A stretch of 64,000 bases of DNA. It comes from Oidiodendron maius Zn. Its lineage: Eukaryota > Ascomycota > Leotiomycetes > Myxotrichaceae. Below are positions 1 through 13,021 of this stretch, in pieces; positions within the stretch are counted from its first letter, which is position 1, and each line of letters begins with the position of its first letter. The stretch spans positions 1,240,001 to 1,304,000 of the forward strand of contig KN832872.1 in NCBI GenBank assembly GCA_000827325.1, given 5' to 3'. The notes below the pieces were generated by a model, which saw only the letters and a list, made by a program, of their open reading frames with translations, was not told the DNA's origin and made no database searches. The position numbers and the translations under genes were made by a program.

Positions 1-1400
1 CAACAATACTGAAGGTCTATATAGATAGTGACAACGTGCAGGTGTAGTGGCCCCCCCACAAGTATATATATATGTATTGTATGTGGTACAGCAACTCTAT
101 GCTCAGGAATGCTTCCTGAACACGTTAGCCGACGGTATGCAGAGTATAGGATGCTCAAAATAGCTCAAAGAGTGCACGGTAGCTGTCAATCTGGCTAGAG
201 CCTTAACCATAGTATGCCCCATATCCTAAAGTTAGTGCGCTAGCTAATACATAGATTACGAGAACAGAACCGAGCAGAACAGAAGAGAAGCAAGAGCATG
301 CTGGCCAGGCAGAGTTTTATACACGACACAGACATTTGATTTAGATGCACACACATGCTGTCCATCCTAGCTATACCAGAGAAACTCGGCATAGCGCTTG
401 ACAGAGTATAGATTCGTTTTACTAGATAGCCAAAGGAGGACATTACCACATTTAACATCGTTGTATGCTCTGAGGACGGACTAATCCATCTCACATATGT
501 ATTAGAGCTACCAGGCAATCCAGGCAGGGAGCAAGAGCACTACTACAATCATTCTATCAGTAGAGCAGGCGCGAGACGACAAAATTGAATGCTACAAACT
601 ACGAAGACAGAAAATATTTTCAACAGCAGCGGTGTAGGCGCGTGGCCACGTGAACTATATGTCTGTCCTGCAACGCATTTCACGACATAGAGGGAGCTTA
701 AGCGTTGCATGGAGTCTCCCCAAGTAGGCTCACATATCTCTCAGCAGCTCGTAATAGTGCAAGATGTAAAACCACCCACACGTGGTAACACAGCTTGCAT
801 GGCAAGAATGGACGTTGTCGGTTCGCGTATTCCTCCTCACAGCGGTCCTCAGGCACCAAGAAACCATCCTGACTAGCGTGGATCTTGCTCCCTCTAATAT
901 CTCCATCAACGCTCACTTCTCTCTTCTTCCCTCCATTTACCGATGGAATATCTACGGGTTGTAAGATCTTCGCGCTGCCTCCTCCGCATCATCCCTCACT
1001 CCATTTGACCAAGTTTCCCACGCACCGCGCAGCTACTTAACCGCCTCTCTTTACCGCGAGATAATATTCTGCCCCCCAGATCGATACTCGCCGACAACCT
1101 AGACGGCACCGAATAGCCTCGCCTCTACAGATCGGGTTGGCCGTGTCCCTCTAGCACACCAAGCGCATTTCCAACAATTCCAGCCACCATAACGCGACAG
1201 TAAGAGTGGAGTTGCTAGTAACTCACTTGAACTGCCTCGTCCGACGTATCCCCTCATTCTGATGGGTTGAAGCCCTGTCACTATCGGTCGATAGCCTCGA
1301 ACCCCAGCGCTTCTCGCACGACCGTCTTGCGGGAAGCGCTTCCAACCCACACTGATTACCAGAACTCGCCTGTCCAGTCCTACCAACAAGGCCCTTCGAT
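1..1400. other. Left-edge intergenic region / SNT2 upstream region
   Basis: I see no recognisable gene in these 1.4 kb. There is a short TA alternation near 62-80, and open frames up to 118 codons on both strands that resemble no family I know. The last few hundred bases presumably hold the promoter and 5' leader of the SNT2-like gene that starts at 1401. A 3' fragment of a gene lying further left cannot be excluded. Confidence 0.5.
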
Positions 1401-4400
1401 ATGACGAAAGATATTTCTCGTCGCTCAAGCGTCTCTGGCTCGGCGCATGCCTCATTGCCTCCTACGAATGGCACAGATTCACCACTTCAGGATCCGCAGC
1501 AATCTAGCGAGCCCTCCTTGGCCGCACGTCGGTCCCCGTCGCCAGTAAGAGACGCGCCCAAATCTACAGATAGCGATGCGCCTTCGGTGATCGCAGCAGA
1601 ATCGCAACCCATGACCGCCTCAAATTCAACATCGTCGAGTCCAGCACCGAACAATTTTACAACCGGAGCGTCCGCTACTGGAGCTGTTCCCTACGGGACG
1701 CGGTCTCGCAACCGGACGGGAGGAGCACGACCCAATTATGCTGAAGATAAGGAGATAGACATGGACTTTGAGGTTGCACCTGCTGCAAAGGAGCCCAACG
1801 GACGAAAACCAGCAAGGGGTGCTGACCAAAGCCCATCATCACAGACCGAGACGGGGCGAGCGACAAGCAGTGTACGCAGAGCTGGTATTGACACATCTCA
1901 GTCTGTCACTGTTCAGAATCACTACAAGGAACAGATCCCGGGCACTTCTACATTTTCTGCCAACCTCACATCCGCCACAATCGCCAGCCAACCCTCGACT
2001 AAGAAGCGGAAAGCTGGATCGGCCTCTCAAAGTCAAACCCACACTCCGACGCACGGGTACTCTACGGATTCGTCGACGCGCAGACGCGGTATACCTGCCC
2101 ACGCGGTGATGGAATACCGAGAGTCAAACATGCTTAGCTTCGAGAATTGTGGCGCCCGGCTGAAGGACAAGAAACTTATCGCTGACGATGGGACTGTGCT
2201 AGAAGCTAATGGTAAGTCGGAACTTACAGCGTGCTCGGAGGCAATAGACTAAATTTTTCCTAGACCACATTTACCTAGTCTGTGAGCCGCCAGGCGAACC
2301 GTACTACCTTGGTCGCATAATGGAGTTCCTCCACACGAATAATGACAAAAGCGAACCCATCGACTCGATACGGCTCAATTGGTATTATCGGCCAAAAGAC
2401 ATCGGACGTAAAGTCAACGATACTCGGCAAGTATTTGCATCTATGCATTCCGATATCAGCCCACTTACATCAGTTCGGGGCAAATGTCAAATCAGGCACA
2501 AGAGCGAGGTTGACAGCGTGGACGAGCTTAAAGGAATGCCGGACTGCTTTTGGTACGAAAAGTTGTATGATCGCTACATACACCGCTACTATGATGTGAT
2601 CCCAACCAGCCGGGTGATCAACGTACCATCAGAAGTGAAGAAAGTCCTTGATGAGCGATGGAAATTCATCGTGGTTGAACCAGTGCGAGGAAAAGAGCTA
2701 ACGAGTGCGGTCAAATCCTGCAAGAGATGCAGTAAATATTGCGCAAAGTCCGTTCCCCGATCCTTTGTCCACTTGACCTGCTAACTTGTTTCTAGCAATG
2801 ACTCGGTGGACTGTGCAGTATGCCGGAGCACATACCACATGAGTTGTGTGAATCCGCCACTACTCAAGAAACCGTCCCGAGGCTTTGCTTGGGCTTGTGG
2901 GCCTTGTAGCAAGGCCCAAGAAAAGAAGTTAGAGGCACGAAATACGCCAAATGCATCGGATGCTGCAGCGGATGCTGAAGACGACGATTTCCTTGATGAG
3001 GAAGACGACTTTGTTGGCCCACTTGGCGATTCCCTAGAGACAGGCCAAACGAGTCCGAACAGATCACCTGAACCTGAGCTTACTATACACCCAGGTACGA
3101 CTGAGCAGATACACCAAGCAGGCTTGTGGCTATTTCGCTATCTAGGAATACACTGCAGGGTAGAAGATGCCTTAGATTATGACGACCGAATCTACCCAAG
3201 GGCTAGCTCTCGCCTTGGGCCGCGCCACCAAGCGAATGTCATGCCCTGGCCGGGCAGGCCTGTGGAGTACGTCAAAGCAACCGAGGTCAAGAGAAAATAC
3301 GGCAAAGGGGGCTATCAGAAGAAGGAAATCAAACCTGCTAAAGAGACTGTCCCTGTTTCGGATACCGAGAACGGCTCTCGCGAAGAACGTCCAAAATGGG
3401 TAATGGACGCGCCGCCTGGTTATATCTCCCGAGGAGAAGACTACCCTAATCATGATCCGAAAAATACAGCCCAACTATTATTCAATCTGGATGGAGACCG
3501 TACAGAAAATGTTGTCGCGGAAGGCAACGATTCGGGCAGCGCAGCTCCCAAGATTTCTAGTAGCGAAGAACTCCACGACTATATGGAAAGGGTAAAGGGG
3601 TTAGCGAAACCTCTAGGTTTGCCTGAACTATCAACCAACCTTCAAGACATTGGCCTTGAACTGCTTCATAGCAATGCGTACAATGCTGAGGCCGCCCTTA
3701 AAGCAGTGTCTACCTCTGATAAAAGTATCTTTAAGGAGCCCGAATTCACCCCCGCGGAGCTCAAACGGTTTGAAGAAGGGGTAGCAAAATACGGGTCTGA
3801 ATGGCACAGCATCAAGACTCACGTCAGGTGCCAAGAGGCTTGGAAAATTGTCCGATTCTACTACACTTGGAAAAAGACAGAGCGTGGCAAGCAAATATGG
3901 GGTAATTATTCAGGACGCAAAGGTAAAAAGGAAGCAAAGAAGTCGGAGCTTAGTGAAGGCAAGCTGCAAGACGATGTTGCTGATGAACATGACGACTCTG
4001 CATTCGACAATGATAAAGCGCTTGAGAGGAAGAAGGGATTCCAATGCAAATTCTGTGCTACACAGAGCTCCAGAGTTTGGCGACGAGCTCCCAACACGCC
4101 TGCTGGAACTCTGGTCACAGAAAATTCAAATGGCAAGACTGCTGTGAAAGAGAAAGCCCCCCAGCTACTGGTCTCATTGTGCTGGAGGTGTGCGGAGCTC
4201 TGGCGTCGCTATGCCGTTCAATGGGAGGAAGTTGAAGAAATGAAGAAGAAGGTCCAACAACCAGGTCGAGCGTTCAAACGGAAGATCGATGAAGAAATTA
4301 TCAAAGAAATTCAGGCCGCTAATGAGGCCATGGGCCAGACTAACAGCGGCCCCTCTGGCTCCATATCCGCAAATGGTACTCCAGCACCTGCGATCTCGAG

Positions 4401-6720
4401 CGCGTCTCTCGGAACTGAGCCACCCAGGAAAAAGCTCAAAAGCGCTCCAGACAAAGATGCAGAGACACAAGATTCTAGCGTGGCTGGCACAGCAGGACAG
4501 CAACGCAAGAAAGCCTTGGCCGAGAAGCCAAATTCCGCGCCGCCTGTTCCAGAACCGCCAAAACCTCGGCTTTTACCGTGCGCGGTATGTGGCGATATGG
4601 ATCCAGTTGGGGATCGCCTCTCGTGCAGGGATTGTCGAATGACAGTTCATCGAAACTGTTATGGCATTAGTGAGAACAGAAGCCCTAGCAAGTGGATTTG
4701 TGACATGTGTTCAAACGACAAGAACCCCTTGCTCGCAATAGTAAGCAACCTAATATTGATGACTGCCTACTCAAATACTAATTATCATCAGCGATATAAA
4801 TGTGCGCTCTGTCCCGTCATATACACAGAGCAGGACTTTGTAGAGCCTCCTAAGAATTCAAGCAAGAAGAAGAACGAAAAGGACCGCGAGCGGGATCGGA
4901 TAGAGCGAGAAAGCGCTCAAAGAGCTGCTGACTTTTTCAAGCAGAAACAAGCAGATATGAACAAGCCCACAAATCCAAGAGAGCCATTAAAGCGTACTAC
5001 AGGCAACAACTGGGTTCATGTTACATGCGCTGTCTTCACGCCAGAGATTAAGTTTGGACGAGCAGATGCATTGGCCCCTTCAGAAGGGTTTCAAACAATA
5101 AATCCCACAAGATTTGACGAGGTGTGCGCGTTATGTAACACGAAGACGGGCGCCTGTGTAAGCTGTCATTCGTGCCGCGCAACTGGTATGTAACATTCCT
5201 AACGTTCCAGCACCAAATACTAAGTTACTATAGTTCACGTCGAGTGTGCCCACCAGGCTGGCTATGTTCTTGGCTTTGACATAATTCCAGTCAAGGGATC
5301 TCGTCGAGAACAGTTCAATATCGTGACTATCAACGGAGAAACTGGTACCATGACTGCCGCAATATGGTGCAAAGAGCACGCGCCAACAAAGACTATCATT
5401 CATCGGATGAATGACATCGTTGACGATACTGGTTTAAATGTGCTTCAGCTCTATGTCCGGAACTTTAAGCAGGCAGACCTGACCCAAACTGGAACGATGC
5501 GCAAAGCCGCCCTCGTCTACCAGTCAGCCAAGGCAGCCAATCCTCCGGCCAGTAATCTACCTTCTCACCGCAGGACATCCACAGCTGCCACGATCAATGG
5601 CTCGTCTCTTCCCAGTCGGGGCTCTGTCTCGCACATTAAGATCGATGAGCCACTTGATGAGACCATTCCGCTTGCCACCAACGAAATTGAGCGGACTTGT
5701 GTAACATGCGGCATTGACGTTAGTCCTAAATGGTGGCCATGCCCTCCTGTCATAATTCCAGGTCTCCCTAATGGAGATCACCACACTTATGGGCACGAGT
5801 TGATTCTACCTGGAGTGGCCACCAGTGAAAGTGGCACTGGCCACGTGGCTCTTGCTGCGGCTGCCCTTCATCAAAATGGTCATAACTCGGTGCCAAATTC
5901 TAGTAACTTTCAGTGCCACCAGTGTCACTGGAAGAAGATGCGGAAAGAGCCAACACCAGCTCCCGCAGCACTCCCACCACGAGAAGAATCCCGACTCTCA
6001 ATACCTCCTCCCGTCTCCGGGGCTGCCATGACAGATGCAAACATCTCGTCAGCCGTTCCTCCCTATGGGTGGTCACCACAGCCTTCATATCCACCGAATG
6101 GCCCGTATAATAACTGGACCCACCACTCGCCAGTTCCCCCAACCGCGGCACCGGTTCACCAACTTAATGGTCATCACTCACCACACGCGAGTGCAGGACC
6201 GCCAATAAGCGGCCAACCACCATTTCGGCAGCCATCTCAGCAGGCTCAGCTGGTTCAGCCAGTTCCGCCTATCCAGGCCATTCCACCAGTTCAAATCGTC
6301 CAGCCAGGCCAACAAATTCAGCCTGTTCAACCCTTATTGCGTTCGCCGCATCAAAATGGGCAGATGGTACAACCTATAAATGGCTACCCTCCATCTCCTC
6401 ATCGGGGCATGAGCTCTTCGTCACATCATATGCAGAATGGACCCTATGCCTCATTTGCGTCGACGCAACCTCCTCCTCAGCACTTGACAAATGGAGGTCC
6501 CCCGCCGCGAGCTCCTGAGCACCCATTCTCCCAGAGCACTGCTCATACACACCCACGCCCGCCATTCGCACTACCACCGCACGGCAGCCCTCCTGTGCAG
6601 CGAGAGCCGAATCCGCAGGGACGAGAAGCTGGCAACCAGCAAAACGGAGCTCGACCGAATGATGGTCGGGTCAATGGCGGAGCAAGTGCGAGTCCGTCGT
6701 TGCGAAATCTTCTCTCTTAA
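1401..6720 (+). CDS. snt2: Snt2-type BAH/PHD/SANT chromatin protein
   Basis: Five exons: 1401-2211, 2264-2747, 2796-4740, 4792-5185, 5234-6720, giving 1706 aa. After a Ser/Pro-rich N-terminus come a BAH domain (about aa 271-400), a PHD finger (about 423-467, starting CKRCSKYC), a SANT/Myb helix set (about 748-800, FTPAELKRFEEGVAKYG), a GATA-like zinc finger (FQCKFC, about 850), a second PHD (CAVCGD, about 1026) and an extended PHD running to about aa 1190. The tail is long and Pro/Gln-rich. This is the domain order of yeast Snt2. Snt2 is the histone-binding, RING-like E3 subunit of the Snt2C/Rpd3 complex (with Ecm5), and it also ubiquitinates excess histones. Intron 3 (51 nt) stays in frame, so only its GTAAG donor and the conservation break reveal it. 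The upstream ATG at 1401 was chosen because the N-terminal frame is open only from there. Confidence 0.9.
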
Positions 6721-7311
6721 GGGCTTTCTTTGTATTACTTGCAATAGTGGGGCAGGCTTTCGTTTCGGTTTCATTTTTGCATGTATGAAATCCAGGGAGG
6801 GATTTACGGTGGGTTTCGGAAACACATCAAGGATTTTAAGCGTGGCGTTCAAGAGGCATGTTAAATGTATAGTAGAGTATTAGGTCTCCGGTCGGAATGA
6901 CTTCAGGCGTATGTATAGATCATCGTCTCAAAAGACAAAATCAAATTTGCATTAATTAAGAATTGTGCGTTGTTTTAATGTCCGCCGTTAGTATAAATGT
7001 GAGTTGGAAGATAAGGCCTCAGTATAATTACACAGTACGAACTTTCTCAATTCGCAAATTATCTCATATCTAGTACTTATAAGAGTTTTAGAAACACACA
7101 ATGCTCATGCAAATGAGTCATGTCACGCGACCATTGACCTCTATGGAGGAATCAAACCACGATCCTTTACGCCACCAATGTCGCACCGCCCGTGATTACG
7201 AAACTTCCTTCACTCGGCACTTCCAGCCTGAGTTCTCAGCGAGAAGTGGAAGACTACACAAGATATTAGCAAGATCCACACCACTTTGGAGGAGCTGGAA
7301 AAGAAAGTGGC
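6721..7311. other. SNT2 3' region, tail-to-tail with GDA1
   Basis: This gap between two converging genes is AT-rich around 6890-7090, as expected for 3' UTRs. Frames in 7101-7319 have some coding look (see findings), but none makes a family member I recognise. Confidence 0.45.
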
Positions 7312-8968
7312 TCACCTAGCACCTAAACACCAACCCAGTTCATTCCCTTTAATCTTCTTCGCAGTCTTAACCTCTCTGTCAAGAGGCATTTCATAACCAG
7401 TATGCAATAGCGCCATCATAAATGTGAGGTCTAGGCAGTGCTCTGGTCTCTCCCTGAGCTCCTTTAAGGCGCCTGGAACGCTCTTAAACACATCCCAGTG
7501 TTCTTCGCCTCCACAAACTTGATCCGTAAGGCGGTGGATCTCGTTCAGGGTGAAGGAGTCGGGCATGCCAAGAGGCTGGATGCGGTCGTAGAAGTACGAG
7601 AAAATGTAGATATCCTCTCGAGGCAGGGTCTGTTCAAGGGAGGGTTGGTGAATGCCGTTGAATGAGCAAGGGGTAAGAGTGCATTCGGCGCTCTTTTTCA
7701 GAATCTGCTCAGCCAATTTCCGACACTGAGCTGGAGCCGGAGAGACTGGTCCCGTCATGTTGACATTCTCCAAAGTACCCAGTTTGTGGCCGTCGGGCAT
7801 CTTCACGTTGACCACGCCGCTCATGCCAGTGATAATACAAGGGTTGGTGATGGGCTTGGTAGTCCAAGAAAGGTCATCGGGATTCTGGGAGTAGATGTCT
7901 TCGATGAGTGTTGCATGAATGGACTTTCGCGCCTCCATGAGACCATATCCGAGATGGGAATGCTGGTAGAGCTCAAAATCGCGGCCCCCGAATGTGAGCT
8001 TGTATTTGTGGTCGCCGTCCACCATCTTCTCGGGCATCCCGTGGCTCTCACTCTTAAACGTAGGTTCGAAGACAATTTGAGTTGAACCGCCACCAAGGTC
8101 AAACACAGCGGCAGTCTCCGTGTCGGCAGGCCCTCCAATTTTGTGAAGGAGATAGTTGGTAGTAATCCAGGCGTACACGCCTTCATCAGCACCGTCCATA
8201 ATAACCACGCCATTCTCTTCCTTTGATACAACTGGGAATGGATACTCAGTCTCTAATCGGTGTCGCACTGCATCAAGGATTTTCTCGCTCATTTCGTCAC
8301 CAAGTAATCGAAGTCCAGCAGTGGCCTTAACCGCAACGGGAGTGCAGCTCTTAAGTTTCTCTGGAACTGTATCCATTGCTTCCTTCATGAGGACATCTAA
8401 GCTCTTCGCTGCCCCCTCCGCATCCGTCTTATAAGAGCTCAATCCCGATCCGCCCGGTTTCTTTTCTGTCTCCTTAAATAGCTCGCCTTCGAGTTCGGGG
8501 GTGGGCCCACAGTTGTTGAATTTGTAGACATGGATACGAGAGCCAGTGCTGCCCGCATCAATCATAAGAACATACTGCACAATCGGTTTCGATTTATCGC
8601 TGGACTTCGAGCACTTTATCGTCCCTACTGAAGGGTCTGATGCCGTCTGGCCTCCGTGATCACCCAAGTTGGCCACTACAAAATAGGATTAGAAAAGTCT
8701 ACCAACAGCGAAACCGATGCTTACCTTCATTGTAGACAGTACCGCCTCTGGATGTAAAGAGGTAGAATAAGAAGACGACAAAGAGGAGAATCCCTCCAGT
8801 CTTGAGGTATCTGGAGCGCTGGCTTTGCGTCATCCAGGCGGCTTTGACCTTCTCCAGTGTGCTGGCGTTGCGGCCGGTCGCCGGCCTAGGATTGTATCGG
8901 GCAGGTTTCTCGTGGGAGTCGTAGGCCACGTTTCTTGTCGTCGGCAGCGATACTGAGGTGCGTCTCAT
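7312..8968 (-). CDS. gda1: Golgi guanosine-diphosphatase (GDA1/CD39 family)
   Basis: Two exons (8968-8725, 8675-7312) encode 535 aa. A basic cytosolic N-terminus is followed by one membrane segment (about aa 58-71, GGILLFVVFLFYLF), so this is a type II membrane protein. The lumenal domain carries the apyrase conserved regions: DAGSTGSRIHVY, KATAGLRLLG, GADEGVYAWITTNYLL with the catalytic Glu, and DLGGGSTQIVF. Gda1 hydrolyses GDP to GMP in the Golgi lumen. This lets GMP leave in exchange for incoming GDP-mannose during mannosylation. The 49-nt intron follows the stem region and falls within a codon (E/V junction). The gene is divergent from the PPPDE fusion gene. Confidence 0.93.
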
Positions 8969-9409
8969 ACGGAGACGATATTATCAACAGGCCTAAGAAA
9001 CTGCGCTCAACCTGCGATAGAACCAACGCTTTATGTATACGTCCACATGTGGTCGCACGTACGATAATGATTGACGTGAGGACAAAGGGATCAGAGGTTA
9101 TGGCCGAATCGTGAACGTTTGGAGGAATGTAGGGGTGTGTGAAGAGTTGGATCCTGGAAATAGGAGTTCATCAAGATTTCTACCGATCGGGACTTGATGC
9201 AAATACAGAGCCACATATGCACCGCCACATTCCAGGCACTTAACGCCATCGCGTCTCCCGCCACGATTGCTTCTCTTTCCAGCTCTGTCTCTCTTGCTCT
9301 CTCATGCTTTCGTGCCTCTCACTCTTATTCTCCTCCACACTTCCAAGATGAGTTTCTTGTCGTTCTTATGAATCTATAATAGAATAAACATCTCTAAATC
9401 TGCGCCATA
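8969..9409. promoter_or_regulatory. Divergent promoter of GDA1 and the PPPDE gene
   Basis: The 441 bp between two divergently transcribed start codons must hold both promoters. The right half is CT-rich (9250-9350), as often seen in ascomycete 5' leaders. No specific factor site is claimed. Confidence 0.5.
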
Positions 9410-11200
9410 ATGAAAGTTCAGCTCTACGTCTATGACCTCTCCGGCGGTATTGCCAGGAGCATGTCCGCCGCCTTCCTGGGTGTCCAAATCGATGCTATCT
9501 ACCACACTTCAGTTGTCATGGAAGGTGTAGAATACGTTTACGATGGTGGGATCAAGACTGTACGCCCAGGGAGCACCCACCTAGGTCATCCCATGCAAGT
9601 TTTAGATTTAGGCACCACAGGTCTGCCTATAGATGTAATAATGGAATATTTAGATTCCATGAGAGAGATTTTCACCCCCGAGGTATGCATATATTTCGTG
9701 ATTCTGCAAACGCTATTAGAGTTAATACGATAACTGACAGATAAGTAGGCTTACGATCTTTGGTCCCACAACTGCAACAACTTTTCTAACGATTTCGCAA
9801 CATTTCTCCTTGGCAAGGGTATACCAGAGCATATCACAAACCTTCCCCAGACTGTGCTCGATACCCCCTTTGGCCGAATGATCCAGCCACAGATCAACAA
9901 TATGATCCAGACCAAAAAGGCAGAGAACAGAGGGTTGGTGGGAATTGAAAACACAGTTACTGCACCGCAAACACACCACCAGCTTATTGCTTCCGTGAGA
10001 AGGCCTACCAATCTACAAGAGCTTGATGGACTACTTGCAGAGGCAACAAAGTCTTGTGCAGTTATCTTTTTCACATCACCCACTTGCGCACCTTGCAAGA
10101 TGCTCTACCCCTTGTACGACGAGTTGGCAGCTGACGCCGCACAAAAAGCCTGTCTAATTATGGTCGATATTATGCAAGCATACGATATCAGCACAAAGTA
10201 CGGCATCCAAGCTACTCCTACGTTTATAACTTTCCTTCACGGCAAGCAAGAGAATCAGTGGGCAGGGGCCGATCGCAGCACGCTCCGAGGAAATGTCCAA
10301 ATGCTAATTCAAATGGCTTGGCCACCACATAAGCATGACTCGATGCGCCTACCGGCTTTCCGGAAGCCAGGAACAAAGCCAGTTCTCTATAGCAAATCGC
10401 CGCCACTCGAAAAGTTAAAGGTTAAAATGGGACCTACTGCCGAAAGCCCAGCTGTCGCTGCCGTCATGCACTTTATCTCGAAGCGCACGGCAGACGGTTT
10501 GGCTGAGTCGACTCTCCCTGACCTTGCTTCATTTAGCGAATTCCTATACGCAGCTCCCTCCATGCTTCCCGCTGAAGTTTTGTTCACAGTAGTTGATCTG
10601 TTACGCGCCGCTCTCGCAGACCAACGCTTCAGCGGCTACTTTGCTGAGGAGAAAAATCACAGGACCATTGCACATCTCCTTAACCATGTCAGCTCCCTGG
10701 TGAATTGTCCGTATTCCTTACGTCTTGTTACCTTGCAGGCGGCATGCAACTTGTTCTCGAGCCCGCTGTATCCCGAGCACATTTTAGGCTGCCCCACTCT
10801 TACTGATCCAATGGCTCAATTAATTACAACAAGTTTATTAGACGACAAGCATCATAATATACGTGTTGTAGCAGCAAGTTTGTCATTTAATATAGCTGCG
10901 GCAAACAGTCGGATACGATCAGAAGAGCGCCGAGATACTTTGCCAGAAAGCATTCAGGTAGAGCTAGCGGCATCATTACTAGAAGCAATTTCGGTCGAAG
11001 AGGAATCTCCAGAGGCTCTGAATGGTTTCTTACTTGCCTTTGGATACTTAGTATATTGCGCATCCCAGGATGGAGAACTGGTAGACTTGCTGAAAACTAT
11101 GGATGCAGAAGGTACAATCCTAGCGAAGAAGAAGTTATTCCCAAATGAGGCATTGATAGAAGAGGTTGGAAGAGAGATGCTCGGCTCTGGCCTAGATTAG
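9410..11200 (+). CDS. PPPDE (DeSI) peptidase - thioredoxin - PUL domain protein
   Basis: Two exons (9410-9682, 9749-11200) encode 574 aa. The N-terminal PPPDE/DeSI cysteine peptidase fold (about aa 1-140) has the His of IYHTSV and the Cys of SHNCNNFSN, so the catalytic dyad looks intact. This family removes SUMO or ubiquitin. A thioredoxin domain follows (about aa 185-300), with active site CAPC in FFTSPTCAPCKMLYP and the cis-Pro of QATPTF. The rest (about 310-574) is an alpha-helical PUL domain, the module by which Ufd3/PLAA-type proteins bind Cdc48. The intron splits the PPPDE domain just before the catalytic Cys. The substrate is unknown; the architecture suggests a redox-linked deconjugase working with Cdc48. 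Confidence 0.88.
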
Positions 11201-13021
11201 AATCAGCGCCCTCTCGGTTTCAGCTCATAGACATATATACTTTGTGACCAAGAACCTATTCCACGCTGTCTTCCACCGCGGACCATACGAGTGAGGTGAT
11301 ACCGATTCATCACGTGAGCGTGGTAAGCGAGACGAAAAGGGGGCAAGCTAACACAACTCCCTTAGCAAATACGAATCTTAGAGTGAAATTAGGATATCTA
11401 ACTAGAACCATTTGGTCCCATACAGATCCTTTAATTTTAATTAATAAGTAATCGCGGAAATCTATTGGTGCCAAATTATATCGACTCCTTGTCAGAGAAA
11501 TCATCATAAATTTCATTTCTCATCAAATCTAAGAACTCCATCCTGTACGAAGTAGAGGCGCTACAATAAATAGACGATTCAACTACACACAGCATTCCTA
11601 CAAAGCTACAATATTTTGATTCGGCCATGGAACAACCTAACGTAATGATTTTTGTGTAGTGTGTTATCGAGCCTCAGGGCAAACTGCCGAAAAGATCACA
11701 GGGCTGGTATAAGTATGAATTCAGACAGCCTCTACTTTGGAATGTCGATTATACAAAGGACGAGAGGTAAACGTGCTGAACGACTTGAAAGACAATAGAC
11801 AATTAAAGCTCCACTATCGAAGGCTATAAATAGGAAGGCTACAAGTCAAAAGTTTAGAGAGGACCATTCAGTGATTTCCAAGCCTTTCTGGATTTCTGAC
11901 TCGAGATAGAACGCAAGCAATAACTTGGCGTTAGGCTAGTTTTGACCAGCCCGGAAGGTGTCACTAGAAGACTGTGCAGCTTGATATTCTTAGAGTAATG
12001 TAGTAATGACATAGCTCACTGCCATCTTATTTGGGACGCCAGCAAGATGGCTCTTACTGAAGCGGTGAGTCTATTATATCGATACAATATTCCCGAGAAG
12101 GGTACACTTGTCCGTCTTAATATCGTCCATATCGTAGCCTTTGTCTCGTCTTCTGCCTCTCTTAGAGTAAACAAATCTAACATCACAACAACACTTCGGA
12201 CAAAATCAAAACAATGCACACAAATTCAGCAGGTTTCTGCAAGTTAGGTTACCCATTACTGGACTCTGCCATCTCGATCTGTCAAACCATCAATACTGAT
12301 CGACAGCTAACCACATCCGAAGAGCTTTATCAACAATCTTGATAGACAAAAATAAGGGAAGTGCATGCCTTGGAGACAAGCCACTCTCTGTTCCCTTTAT
12401 AGATTTGTAAAGAGGTATCGCCACTACGATAACGCTCGTCCCAACCCTATAACAGTGAGCTCGCGGGGTGAGGGCCGAGAGTGCTAGAACTTCTATGGCT
12501 TGGTATCCATACAGATATCAAGATGCATGGACGTCTAAACTCCTGATCAAGTTGCTGCTTTGATCCCTATATCGCAATGTCATGGAAAATGTCTGACGGT
12601 TGTTTCCGTGCACTACGCGTATAAAATTTATGCAAGCTTGGAGACACGCATATTTCCAACATAGGAGCCGCAACAACCAACTTTCCAGATCGTAAACAAC
12701 AACCCCACCAAAAATAACACAGAATTCGTTTCACACCCATTTTGCGATGCAAAGCCACTGCTAATTTTGGCAAAAGTCCTGGTACCAGCTAGCTATCGAT
12801 AAGCAGATTGTTCGTGTTAGGGAGATCCCAATCGCAAAGAGGTAACGCATTTCACCTGGCCAACGCGTTCGGTAAACATTGTGGGGCCAGCGAGAACATA
12901 CAAGGCTGAATTCATGTACCTCATTCTCCAACAGCGATTCCACGATACGCTCCTCGGTGTTACCGATTTATTCCTTGGAATGGCTATAGACTCACGACTA
13001 ATGCCGGGCGTGGCAACTGAA
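11201..13021. other. 1.8 kb gene-poor gap before the kinesin gene
   Basis: No family is recognisable on either strand; the longest frames are under 125 codons and look random. A CACGTG E-box lies near 11310. The final few hundred bases must include the kinesin promoter. The gap is large for this window, so an ncRNA or a fast-evolving small protein is possible but not supported. Confidence 0.4.
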
